From Cymbomonas tetramitiformis (taxonomy: Eukaryota > Chlorophyta > Pyramimonadophyceae > Pyramimonadales > Pyramimonadaceae): a stretch of 13,790 nucleotides of DNA. The notes under the pieces are model-generated. The model was not told where the DNA came from. It did not search any database and was given only the letters and a program-made list of their open reading frames with translations. The stretch spans positions 1 through 13,790 of the forward strand of contig LGRX02028855.1 of the NCBI GenBank assembly GCA_001247695.2, in the 5' to 3' direction. Below are positions 1-8,307 of the stretch, piece after piece. Each line of letters begins with the position of its first letter. The first letter of the stretch is position 1. Position numbers and translations under genes: made by a program.

Positions 1-2
1 CG

Positions 3-3000
3 AGGTACCGCTGGACCTTTGTGGAGTTCACTGTGAGGTTTACACTTTGCTACTTCTCTGCTGAGAAGTCGGCATACAGCTTCATCCTGGCTCAGTTCCT
101 GGCAGATGTTGTTCATCACGGCTTTGCCTGCACTGGCCTGGTTCTCCGCACTGACTGTGCCCCGGAGCTGTGTGACCCTGCAGCACAGGCTCTGTATAAA
201 CACCATGGCATCAAACACCTGCAGTCGTCACCCACCCTGCACTGGCAGAACTTCATGGCTGAATATGTGATTGGTAAGATCTCGTCGGTCTCCCGTGCAC
301 TCTTGGAGACAGCCGGTATGGACCTCACCTACTGGCCTCTTGCAGACAGTCATGCCTGCCTGCTATGGGATATCCTGCCTCATGGGCGGGACGCCGTGGT
401 GCCATTCTATCACCTTATGGGCTATCACTTTACCTACTCCCGTATCGAGATATTCGGCACCCTGTGCACTGTGGCCATGGATGCTCAGCAGATGCGGGCC
501 CGCCATCCGGGGGTCTCCAAGAAGCGGACCCCCCGGGCCTGGCAGGGGCGGTTTGTGGGCATCAGCCTCAGGTCCTCGGCCTACAAGGTACTGGACCTGG
601 AGAGAAACAAAGTTGTCTCCGAAGGCCGGCCAGACTTCATCAGAAACTACTCAGAGTTCGGGCAGGTGATGTCATCGTTCCCTGCCCCCGCTCCCGACGA
701 GCAGCACTCCGCACCCGTGCCCAGTGACAGGCCGGAGCCGTGGAGGGACTACACCACTGACATGGTGGTGACAGTCCATTCCGTGGCTGCCTATTATGAC
801 ACCCGGGACGGTGAGACCTATGCCATCGTGCAGTTGCTTGACACTGGTTCAGCAGACACTTTCTGGACCACCGCCCAGCAGTATGTCATGGCTGACCCTG
901 CGGGCACTGCTTGGTTTGACTTGGTCCACTGGCTGGACCGCCGCAGGGTCATTGACTGTGTCAATCAACACTACCCACTCTGGACTCTGGCTAAGGCTCA
1001 GGAGGCTCGCGGTGATCCGCTGTATCCGGCACTCATTGTGTCCACGGACATGAGGCGGTCCAGGTCCTATGGGGTGCTCTTCCGGCCTATGGCCTACGGT
1101 GATGTGACTGCCCCACGTGCCTATGCCATGGACCTCCGTGCCAGTCTGGTGGTGTTCCCCGATACCCACAGTGCTTGCCACCTTCCCTTCTCCGACCACC
1201 CGGAGCAGGACCAGTGGCTCCTTCCGCACTATGTGGTCCCACCAGAGGACACAGTCAGTACATTGCCAGCCGGTGGCACACTCAGCTTCAGTCATATCTC
1301 TGCTGACCTCGCCGAGCGCCTGTACCACACTGCAGCTCCTGATCTGCCACTGCCGGGTGGGTACCGCCAGGCACTGTCTATGCCTGATGGGGCTCAGTGG
1401 GAGGAGGCTATTACCGGTGGGGAGGTGCAGCCTCTGATTGACCAGGGTAAGATAGAACCGGTGGAGGTGCTACCCGACGGTGAGATCGCCACCAGCACCA
1501 TCTTTGTGCTGAATAAGCCCTGGAAGCCACGGGATGGTCTGCCGCCCGTCCAAATTCATAAAGCTCGGATGGCCGTGGCTGCCACATGGCACTGGGGCTA
1601 CACCCAAGCTGAGACCGCATGCACGGTAGCAGACCTGCCCACCTTCCGCCTTCTCTTCATCCTGTCTATTATCTTTGCTGGTATGGGGGTTATGGTCTAT
1701 CACTTTGACGTCAGTCAGACCTTTGTTCATGCCCGTCTGGAGGTTCCTATATATGTGCGGTTCCCCTCTGGGTATATGTATAAGGGCAGATATGGCTATG
1801 CCAAGCTGCTCTATGCTCTCTTCGGGCTACGGACGGCTGGTGCTTCCTGGCAGAAGCTGGCCAACAAATTCATGAAGTCCTTCACCTATCAGGGAATGCA
1901 CTTCACCCAGTCCACATATGACCCGTGCCTATATTATATTGTGACCTCTGTGTTCGTGGCCTTCGTGGCTGTCTACGTGGATGACTTCGGGCTGACATGT
2001 GATGATGCCTTCCACCAGGCTTTCTGGGCAGCTTTCCAGGCGGCATTCAAGAGCAAGAATCTTGGCCGTATGACAGCCGTCCTGCAGCTTGCGGTTGACT
2101 ATGATCGGTGGGGCATTGCATTGTCCCAAACCAGGCAGATCAAGGAGCTCATGTCCAAGTTCAAGCTTCCGGCCAAAACCTATCACAATCCGATGGATGT
2201 GAACCTCATTATCCAGAAGCCGGAGCACCCTGATCTCACCCTTGTCACCCCGTATCTCTCGCTGCTTGGGTCCCTGCTGTGGATTGCACGGTGCACCAGG
2301 CCAGATATCTATTACTCAGTCATATATCTGGCACAGTTCTCCTCATGCCCCTCGGCTCAGGCCTGGGAGGCACTTCAGAGAGTGGCTCAGTATCTGTACT
2401 TCACACGGCACTACCGTATCCGTTATGCTTACCCCAGTGCACCGCTTTCTGTGCTCACAATACAGGTGTATTCGGATGCTGACCATGCTCGTGACAAACT
2501 CAACGGGTGTCTTTCCTACTCGGGAGGCATTGTATTCCTCAACGGCATGGTCCTTCATTGGGTATGTGCCCGCCAGACCGATGCTGAGATGTCCTCCACT
2601 GGATCTGAGTATGTGGCCGCCTCTGTGGTTGGGCAGCGGGCCATGTCTGCTATCCATATGATTGTGGAGATGTTCGGCTTTATCAGAATCACGCAGCAGG
2701 AGCCGGGTGTGTCTGCTCTGGCTCTGTCTACGGCCTTCCCTGCAGCTGACACTTCTTGGATGCAGAGGGCGGCCACGTTCTTCGAGAATCATGCTATGGG
2801 TCATGGTCAGATGGGCCCCGCCTCCCCCCTACACTACCGGGAGGCTGAGCCTGTTCCTGACAGCAGCCTGTATGCCCTGCCTCACGCCGTGCCAGTACCA
2901 TATGATGGCACGGGCTATGAGGACGGTCCGCGGGAGTACCACTCTCAGCGGTCTGGCATGTATGGTACCTCTGGACCCTTCATTCCCAGGCTGGAGCTCC

Positions 3001-3281
3001 CGGTGGCTGTCATGATTGACAACCAGGCGGCCTCCTCCATTCTGAGGAATGTCATGCTATCCACCAAGATTAAGCATGTGTTGATCCGTTTTCACTGCTT
3101 TCGGGGGTGGGTGTGTGCTGGGTACCTAGTGCCTGTTTACATCAACACTTTACTCAACCTGGCTGATATCTTCACCAAACCTCTTCCTGGGCTCAAGGAC
3201 AAGGTGCGGGTGATCATCAGCATGATCGAGTCCTTCATGGACGTGATCCGCCCGCACCCCAGTGGTGCGGGTGACTCCTAG
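3..3281 (+). CDS. pol: Ty1/copia-type Pol polyprotein, 5'-partial (integrase, RT, RNase H)
   Basis: The frame is open from the left edge, so its true start lies outside the window; residues are numbered from the GTG at 21. The integrase core shows Asp45 (LRTD) and Glu81 with exactly 35 residues between them, as in DD35E integrases; the first Asp should lie just off the window. A linker of about 240 residues follows. Reverse transcriptase runs from about 448 to 700, with its first catalytic Asp563 (HFDVSQTF) and the YVDD box at 652-655. RNase H has Asp819 (YSDADHA), Glu863 (STGSEY) and Asp1000 (MIDNQAA), and the protein ends in the family's C-terminal signature ADIFTKPLPG. The order integrase, RT, RNase H identifies copia rather than gypsy. 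There is no internal stop over about 1,090 codons, so the copy may be young. Oddities are about 85 extra residues inside RNase H and Leu where copia proteins usually have Asp after KH (KHVLIRFH). No gag or protease is in view. Confidence 0.93.
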   Translation, partial: RYRWTFVEFTVRFTLCYFSAEKSAYSFILAQFLADVVHHGFACTGLVLRTDCAPELCDPAAQALYKHHGIKHLQSSPTLHWQNFMAEYVIGKISSVSRALLETAGMDLTYWPLADSHACLLWDILPHGRDAVVPFYHLMGYHFTYSRIEIFGTLCTVAMDAQQMRARHPGVSKKRTPRAWQGRFVGISLRSSAYKVLDLERNKVVSEGRPDFIRNYSEFGQVMSSFPAPAPDEQHSAPVPSDRPEPWRDYTTDMVVTVHSVAAYYDTRDGETYAIVQLLDTGSADTFWTTAQQYVMADPAGTAWFDLVHWLDRRRVIDCVNQHYPLWTLAKAQEARGDPLYPALIVSTDMRRSRSYGVLFRPMAYGDVTAPRAYAMDLRASLVVFPDTHSACHLPFSDHPEQDQWLLPHYVVPPEDTVSTLPAGGTLSFSHISADLAERLYHTAAPDLPLPGGYRQALSMPDGAQWEEAITGGEVQPLIDQGKIEPVEVLPDGEIATSTIFVLNKPWKPRDGLPPVQIHKARMAVAATWHWGYTQAETACTVADLPTFRLLFILSIIFAGMGVMVYHFDVSQTFVHARLEVPIYVRFPSGYMYKGRYGYAKLLYALFGLRTAGASWQKLANKFMKSFTYQGMHFTQSTYDPCLYYIVTSVFVAFVAVYVDDFGLTCDDAFHQAFWAAFQAAFKSKNLGRMTAVLQLAVDYDRWGIALSQTRQIKELMSKFKLPAKTYHNPMDVNLIIQKPEHPDLTLVTPYLSLLGSLLWIARCTRPDIYYSVIYLAQFSSCPSAQAWEALQRVAQYLYFTRHYRIRYAYPSAPLSVLTIQVYSDADHARDKLNGCLSYSGGIVFLNGMVLHWVCARQTDAEMSSTGSEYVAASVVGQRAMSAIHMIVEMFGFIRITQQEPGVSALALSTAFPAADTSWMQRAATFFENHAMGHGQMGPASPLHYREAEPVPDSSLYALPHAVPVPYDGTGYEDGPREYHSQRSGMYGTSGPFIPRLELPVAVMIDNQAASSILRNVMLSTKIKHVLIRFHCFRGWVCAGYLVPVYINTLLNLADIFTKPLPGLKDKVRVIISMIESFMDVIRPHPSGAGDS

Positions 3282-3295
3282 GTTCTCTGGTCCTC

Positions 3296-4069
3296 TGTCC
3301 GGCTGAGCTGCAGGCCTATGAGCCGGCAGCGGTCGGGCAAGGGGTCTTTCTGGTCTGACTGGATTGATGCCCTTTGACGTGGTGCCCTTCTGGACTGGAC
3401 TTTGTGTTCGTGGACAGACTGGTACCTATGACCTGCCCTATGAGACCTTGGACACCGACAGCTCTACTCTGACCTTAAGCACATCTGACTGGATTCTGGC
3501 CTTTGACTACATCCTGTACCTCTTTGACGTCTTCTATGACCTCGAGTACTGGTTGACCGTCGAGCTGAGCAGCATCAGATGAGAGTATCTGGGGAGCGAG
3601 ATCTGGCCGAGACCAGTTACTATTTTCATATCCTTGTGGCAGTCCACCTAGTTGGCATGCATATACTAGTACTTTAGCATTCGGTTTAGAGGGTTAGCCG
3701 GAAGCGGGGATGGCGGCAGGTCGGCCCTTTGGTTGATGTTGTTCTGATCCGTGGACGGGGACCTCTTAGTTTGCATTAGCTACCTGTTTCACATTCTTGT
3801 GCCACCTCAGCCGAGGTGGTGTGCTGAGATTCAGTAGTTCAGTATCACGTATGACGTATGACAGTGACAGTGACAGTACAGTGACTTCCTACCTGTACTC
3901 AGTAGTTCGACTTCGGTAGCTTAGACTGTGACACACGATATGATTGCCTAGTGACGGCCTCAGAGCTTAGATAGCCTGAGAGTCGTGTATTCATTTCTAT
4001 CTTTTGATATACCCGATTGCCTCGCTCAAACCCTACGGCGTTCAGCGTTTTCACTGTGTCACTAGGACA
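3296..4069 (+). repeat. candidate 3' LTR of the plus-strand copia element
   Basis: No protein gene is recognisable in these 774 bases downstream of Pol. They start TGTCC and end GGACA, a 5-bp inverted pair with the TG...CA ends usual for LTRs, and the right end falls where the antisense Gag fragment begins. Against the call, no purine-rich tract precedes 3296, and the 5' LTR is outside the window, so identity cannot be tested. A purine-rich stretch at 3701-3710 followed by TG at 3711 is an alternative LTR start. The region includes a 72-codon open frame (3364-3582) that I do not regard as a gene. Confidence 0.3.
3848..3885. repeat. short degenerate tandem repeat (CGTATGA / CAGTGA)
   Basis: Two CGTATGA units are followed by several CAGTGA-like units. 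The array lies inside the putative LTR and is flanked by two copies of the word CAGTAGTTC. It looks like simple replication slippage. Confidence 0.6.
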
Positions 4070-4074
4070 TTCTA

Positions 4075-4336
4075 GTACGTGGCAATGCGGAGGGCGAGGG
4101 TGGAGAATGTAAACCTGTGGCCAGCGGCGAGCTCACGTAGCACCACCAGGTAAAGTGGGGACACGTGTGGGGAGCTCGCCGCTGACCGGCTGAGGACGTG
4201 CTGTAGATCGTGTACACGTCCAGCGTCGTCATAGCCGGGATGAAGGCGTTGATGTTTGTCGCCCAGGACGCGGAGAACCGTGAGCTGCGGGGCGGGGTCG
4301 GCGGTCTCGTCAATCTTCGTGTCCCGCAGCTTGGTC
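4075..4336 (-). pseudogene. gag: copia-type Gag fragment, distal part
   Basis: Read on the minus strand, this frame continues the Gag found at 6966-7657. It opens with T-K-L-R-D-T-K-I-D, then D-P-A-P-Q-L-T, and ends ...R-I-A-T-Y at a stop where the copia 3' flank begins. An L-R-x-T-K-I-D stretch followed by D-P-x-P-Q-L resembles the middle of copia Gag proteins (from memory of the family, moderate confidence). The rest of the protein is missing. At its upstream side the frame is cut by the 2.6-kb element. The same GGTC (GACC on this strand) lies at both edges of that element, and both copies are read in the same frame as Thr codons, so the two pieces were once one gene. The other two frames give less plausible proteins. 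Confidence 0.65.
4333..4336. repeat. left copy of GGTC target-site duplication
   Basis: GGTC directly abuts the left terminal inverted repeat (TCAGGACC...) and is repeated at 6966-6969 after the right one. Four bases alone could be chance, but merging the two copies keeps the gag frame, which supports the call. Confidence 0.65.
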
Positions 4337-4394
4337 TCAGGACCTGTGAACCACTTTGGTGAGGCCACCTCACGAAAGTGGTGCACGAAAGTGG
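4337..4394. repeat. left terminal inverted repeat
   Basis: The 58 bases match the reverse complement of 6908-6965 except at position 3. Positions 4351-4381 are themselves an imperfect hairpin: CCACTTTGGTGAGG, a CCA loop, then CCTCACGAAAGTGG, with 13 of 14 pairs. Confidence 0.92.
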
Positions 4395-4588
4395 TTCATA
4401 AAATTCACACTGCTGTAACCCGTAACGCGCCGGGTATTCTGAATTATTTATGACATAATTGCATATAATTTAGATTTGGGATCTGCCGTTTCCCGATATT
4501 CAACGCGGATGAATACGTGGCACATTGTGGCAGTCCGATCAAAACATTTGCTACGGCCAAAATCGCTCCTCACCCCATAATCTATGAC

Positions 4589-4606
4589 GTGTCATTCGGA
4601 TGACAC
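4589..4606. repeat. small hairpin inside the element
   Basis: GTGTCAT, a TCGG loop and ATGACAC form a perfect 7-bp stem. A further GGTGTCAT copy follows at once (4613-4620). No function is assigned. Confidence 0.6.
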
Positions 4607-4687
4607 CCGAATGGTGTCATGGCATAATGCTCGGGACCTTTGGCCCGGTTTCGGAACTTCTTACGCAAAAAGACTTTTTCCTTCGGG

Positions 4688-5040
4688 CCCAACTTTGTTG
4701 CGCTACTGCAGGCACAACCCCTTGTGATTTTAATCACATTACATGAAGTACAATTTTTTCCAACGTTCGTAACTAAGATATATTTATTCACAAGGCGAAT
4801 ACCTTTTTCTTGAGCTCTTGATCGACCCCATCTGCACCCGCATCAGCTTCGTTTGCAGTCGCGACTGCAAGCTAAGTTGATGCGGTTCAAGATAGGGTCG
4901 ACCAATTCACGACAGGCGAGGGGTGTTCTTGCGTTCTAGCGCTAGAAACTTGTCAGATATATTCGTATCAATAATCTGTATGAGTATATCCCGTAAGTTT
5001 CAGGTCATACCTTGAAGCATACTTCAAACAGTCGCATATT
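4688..5040. repeat. left foldback arm
   Basis: About 350 bases match the reverse complement of 5765-6114, roughly 90 percent by eye, beginning with CCCAACTTTG on this side. The arm contains its own palindrome, GCAGTCGCGACTGC. Long arms of this kind can form a cruciform. Confidence 0.93.
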
Positions 5041-5046
5041 GGTTCC

Positions 5047-5604
5047 AAACCCAAAACATCTGCCTTAGAAATAAATTGCGCGTTGGGCGCACAAGTAACT
5101 TGAAGCTTTGAGCTTCAAGTAACTTAAGGATATGCATCTTGGCAGTATTTGTGCCAAGTTTCGTGCTCTATGACGCACGGGAAGCCCTTGGCTGTTTGGC
5201 ATCTTTGGGTTTGGGTTCGAACCCAAACCCAAACCCAAAACATCTGCCTTGGAAATAAATTGCGTGTTGCGCGCACAAGTAACTTGAAGCTTTGAGCTTC
5301 AGATAACTTAAAGATATGTATTTTGGCAGTATTTGTGCCAAGTTTCGCGCTCTAGGACGCACGGGAAGTCCTCGGCTGTCTGGCATCTTTGGGTTTGGGT
5401 GTCACGTTCGAACCTAAACCCAAAACATCTGCCTCAGAGATAAATTGCGCGTTGGGCGCACAAGTAACTTGAAGCTTTGAGCTTCAAGTAACTTAAATGA
5501 ATATCTCTTGGCAGTATTTGCGCCAAGTTTCGTGCGCTAGGACGCACGGGAAGCCCTCGGCTGTTTGGCATCTTTTTTGATTAACCCAAACCCAAAACTG
5601 CCTT
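5047..5604. repeat. 184-bp tandem array, three copies plus a stub
   Basis: Units start AAACCCAAAACATC at 5047, 5231 and 5416 (184 and 185 bp apart), with a short partial copy at 5588. Each unit repeats the same internal hairpins: ACTTGAAGCT against AGCTTCAAGT, CTTGGCA against TGCCAAG, and in the third copy CGTGCG against CGCACG. The array lies between the two foldback arms. Confidence 0.92.
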
Positions 5605-5634
5605 GCAGAATTGGAGTTATCATGCACTCTAAAT

Positions 5635-5735
5635 AACGAAACCTGGCAGATACGTGTATTCATAACAATAATATGAATATATCCTGGAAGTTTCAGGGCC
5701 TACCGTCAAGCATACTTCAAACAGTCGCATCTTGA
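5635..5735. repeat. extra degenerate direct copy of the inner left arm
   Basis: This stretch resembles 4950-5040 in direct orientation. The clearest shared word is AAGCATACTTCAAACAGTCG. It also faces the inner part of the right arm, so a shorter hairpin with a loop of about 25 bases (centred near 5745) can form inside the larger one. Confidence 0.7.
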
Positions 5736-5764
5736 CAAGAGGCGTTATGGGTTTGGATTCTCTT

Positions 5765-6114
5765 GTCAAGATGCGACCGTTTCGAGCATACTCGAAGGCA
5801 TGCTCTGAAACTTACGGGATACATTCGTATTATTGATACGAATATATCTGACAGGTTTCTTGCGCTAGAACGCAAGAACACCCCTCGGCTGTTGTGAATT
5901 GGTCGACCCTATCTTGAACCCCATCGACTTAGCTTGCAGTCGCGACTGCAAACGAAGCTGATGCGGTTGCAGATGGGGTCGATCAAGAGCTCAAAAAAAG
6001 GTATTCGCCTTGTGAATACATATATCTTAGTTACGAACGTTGAAAAAAATTGTACTTCATGTAATGTGATGAAAATCACAAGGGGCTGTGCCTGCAGTAG
6101 CGCAATAAAGTTGG
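5765..6114. repeat. right foldback arm
   Basis: Reverse-complement partner of 4688-5040, ending ...AAAGTTGGG. Differences are scattered substitutions and small indels. Both arms carry one short open frame in the outward sense (see findings). Confidence 0.93.
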
Positions 6115-6690
6115 GGCGGGCAAGCGATAACTCGCATTTCCATAGTTAATAACTCACAAACGGCGTTGTTGTCACTGTTAAGAACTGCAAAAAGCGACAG
6201 GAATTGCAAAAACGGACACGATTCTGTACAAGACGACACAGTCATGCGATGCTCGTTGTCATCGCGACACCCCCCCCCACTTCGTATGTTTTAAAGTTAT
6301 AATCACGATCTCCGAATTCGCCTGCCAGGTCAAAGCCATCGCAGCACGAACATTGGTGCACATTTTCGCATTTTCGCATTTTAGTGAATGTAACCCTTTT
6401 GGATATTCGCTACATCGCGGCCAGATTATTGGCTGAAAAAAAAGGATTCCCACAGGGCATTTGGTTATTGGTCATAATGTCCAGGTGCTATAATGACCTG
6501 GAAGCTATCTTCCCAGAGATCTTCAAAATCGTAACGTTGAATTATACGATTTATACCCCAGGCAAAATTCTGCTTTCACCGCCAGATTGAAAACTCTCAA
6601 CTGTGAATCTTGCGGTTCGAAGCACTCTTGAGAGTGAAAATCGGTTCTCTACCCCCTTCCCTAGAAGCCCTAAGGGATACCCCCCCTACG
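6115..6690. other. non-coding part of the TIR element
   Basis: I see no gene here. The stretch holds a run of nine or more C (around 6270), a short CGCATTTT repeat (around 6365-6383) and short frames with no recognisable protein. Confidence 0.6.
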
Positions 6691-6727
6691 AAAGGTACTC
6701 ACGAAAGTGGAATTAAGGGTTTTTGGC

Positions 6728-6848
6728 TCACCAAAGTGTACTCGGTCGATGCGAATACTCGATTTCTGGACAAAAAGATGCGCCTCGTCGAGATCTTTCC
6801 ATCGATCCGCGACTTTAGTATTCGCATTGACCGAGATCACTTTGGTGA
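6728..6848. repeat. 32-bp subterminal inverted repeat
   Basis: Positions 6728-6759 and 6817-6848 are inverted copies with 29 of 32 matches and a 57-base loop. Each arm begins with TCACCAAAGTG, the same word found in the terminal inverted repeats. These may be transposase binding sites or the remains of a smaller nested element. Confidence 0.85.
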
Positions 6849-6907
6849 AGATCCGCACCCTTTGGTGAATCACGAAACCTGGTTTGGTGATTCACAGAAG
6901 TGGTTTT

Positions 6908-6965
6908 CCACTTTCGTGCACCACTTTCGTGAGGTGGCCTCACCAAAGTGGTTCACAGGTCCCGA
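6908..6965. repeat. right terminal inverted repeat
   Basis: Inverted partner of 4337-4394 with one mismatch near the tip. It is followed directly by GGTC at 6966-6969, the right copy of the target-site duplication. Confidence 0.92.
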
Positions 6966-7657
6966 GGTCCAGAAGCGAAAAGTGTCGGGGTCCGTGGAGG
7001 CCTCGACGTGGTAGCGTAGGCGCTGTAAGGCGCAACGTCCATCGCGTGGGTGGACTCGAGCGGACTCTTGGTAGAGAGCTAGAGCCGTACCGTTGAGGAC
7101 GCCCTTGAGAATGATGAAGATGAGCTCGTTCAGGGCCCAGTGGTACTCGAGGTACTCGTGCTCGAGGTCGAAGAGCTTGTCGTACTCGTAGTGGGAGATG
7201 GGGGACAGTACGTGGCGAAGATTACCAAGAAGGACGGCGAAGTCGGTCTCGGAGTCAGGGCCGTCGAATGTGTAACCCTTCTGCGGCTTGAAGCCATGGG
7301 AGCGGAGGACCTTCACGAGTTCTTCACCGTAAGAGAAGGCGTAGTCCATCCTCTCGGAGTACTCGTACTGCTGTGACGCTCGGACTGGGGTGGATTCCCA
7401 GACCGAGGCGTCTCGATGAAAATCGGCGGAGGTGGCAGCCAGCGAGATGAATTTCCCAATGTCGGTCTGCTGATCAGCGCGGACATGCGCACCACCGGAT
7501 CGGGATCTTGTCCCGGTGTGCGGGAACCCCTCTGAGGAGAAGGGGCCGCAGAGCCAGGGAGTGCGGAACCTGCAGGGGTGCCAGATGCAGCCGCGGCGGC
7601 ACGCGCGAAGCGGATGGACTCCACCACAGGTCGAGGGCTTCGGCGGTTTGAAACCAT
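6966..7657 (-). pseudogene. gag: copia-type Gag, N-terminal part, frameshifted and split
   Basis: The likely start is the ATG at 7657, which begins an Ala/Pro/Ser-rich segment of about 50 residues. The conserved part then continues in another frame, so one base appears to have been lost between about 7480 and 7510. That part includes Y-T-F-D-G-P-D-S near 7280 and W-A-L-N-E-L-I-F-I-I-L-K-G, followed by an R-D-G-R-C-A-L-Q-R-L stretch. The pattern N-E-L-x-F-x-I-L then A-W/C-x-A-L-x-x-L is how copia Gag proteins read (family knowledge). The frame ends at D-T-F-R-F-W-T, where the 2.6-kb element interrupts it; it resumes at 4336. Gag would form the particle that packages the element's RNA. With a frameshift, an insertion and a truncation, this copy cannot make an intact Gag. 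Confidence 0.65.
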
Positions 7658-8307
7658 AGCTGGAAGCACGTAATCGGGAATGTTGGAAAATGCGAAAAAA
7701 CAACAGGGCACAACTGTAGCCCAAATTGCCCACGGTTTGGTGATAAGATTTTGGACGCGGCCGCGATCTTCAACGGTGGCCGGGGTCGGGATGTAGTTGC
7801 TGTCGTGAGGCTTAAACAGCTGCCGTCGGTTGCGGCGGTTTCGAGGAGTTTCGATGTGCCCTCCAAGGATCAAAAGTAATCAACGAACACCCACAAGTGG
7901 TGGCCGATAACCTGGCAAGAAGTGAGAAATATATATGTGGATATATATATGTCGAATGCGTGGAAGCAGAACTGTCTCGCAGGGGCAGGTGCTCTCGGAT
8001 ACTAAGATGATATTAAATACTTAGGTGAGTGTTTTATAGCACACCGATAACTGTGACAACGGACACTGGTGACATCTCAGGCTGAGGGGTGACAGACAGG
8101 AGGCCCACTGTGCCCCCCCCCCTTACAGTGGGGTGGGCAAGATTGGGCTCCCCGTGAATTTGACTTTATAGTCGTCATTGGTATACATCCTGCATATTCT
8201 GATTTCGTGGCAGCCGCATGTAAGCAAGATCCGTGTGGGTAGGGGGTACATTTTCGAAAAGTGTGTTCGAAATCGCAAAAAAGTGCCCCTTAATTTATGA
8301 GCATGAC
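7658..8307. other. gag upstream region, no gene
   Basis: This should hold the leader, primer-binding site and 5' LTR of the minus-strand copia element, but I could not place any of them. The frame upstream of the gag ATG stays open to about 7873. Visible features are an AT-rich patch of alternating TA around 7927-7952 and a hairpin at 8104-8132. Confidence 0.5.
8104..8132. repeat. hairpin with a ten-C loop
   Basis: CCCACTGT (8104-8111) pairs with ACAGTGGG (8125-8132). The loop contains ten consecutive C at 8113-8122. Confidence 0.75.

Larger units (their letters stand above)
4337..6965. mobile_element. 2.6-kb TIR/foldback DNA transposon inserted in a copia gag
   Basis: The element is bounded by 58-bp terminal inverted repeats that differ at one base (TCAGGACC versus TCGGGACC) and by a 4-bp GGTC direct repeat. 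In order it holds the left TIR, about 290 bases of unique DNA with a small hairpin, a left foldback arm, a 184-bp tandem array, the right foldback arm, about 580 bases without recognised content, a subterminal zone with repeated TCACC/GAAAGTG words and a 32-bp hairpin, and the right TIR. No transposase is visible, so it is probably moved in trans. The superfamily is unknown. A 4-bp duplication is reported for several eukaryotic DNA transposon groups, and these TIR ends do not match one I can name. Confidence 0.85.

Noticed and set aside
3364..3582. 72-codon open frame after Pol
   Set aside because: It lies in the putative LTR, has no known motif, and is built partly from a repeated TCTGACTGGATT...CCTTTGAC word.
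3701..3711. Purine-rich tract followed by TG as an LTR start
   Set aside because: It is possible, but no inverted partner for TGGCG is seen at the right end. The TGTCC...GGACA pair was preferred, also with low confidence.
7700..8100. Primer-binding site and 5' LTR of the minus-strand copia element
   Set aside because: No clear TGG-starting tRNA complement next to a CA end was found, so no coordinates can be supported.
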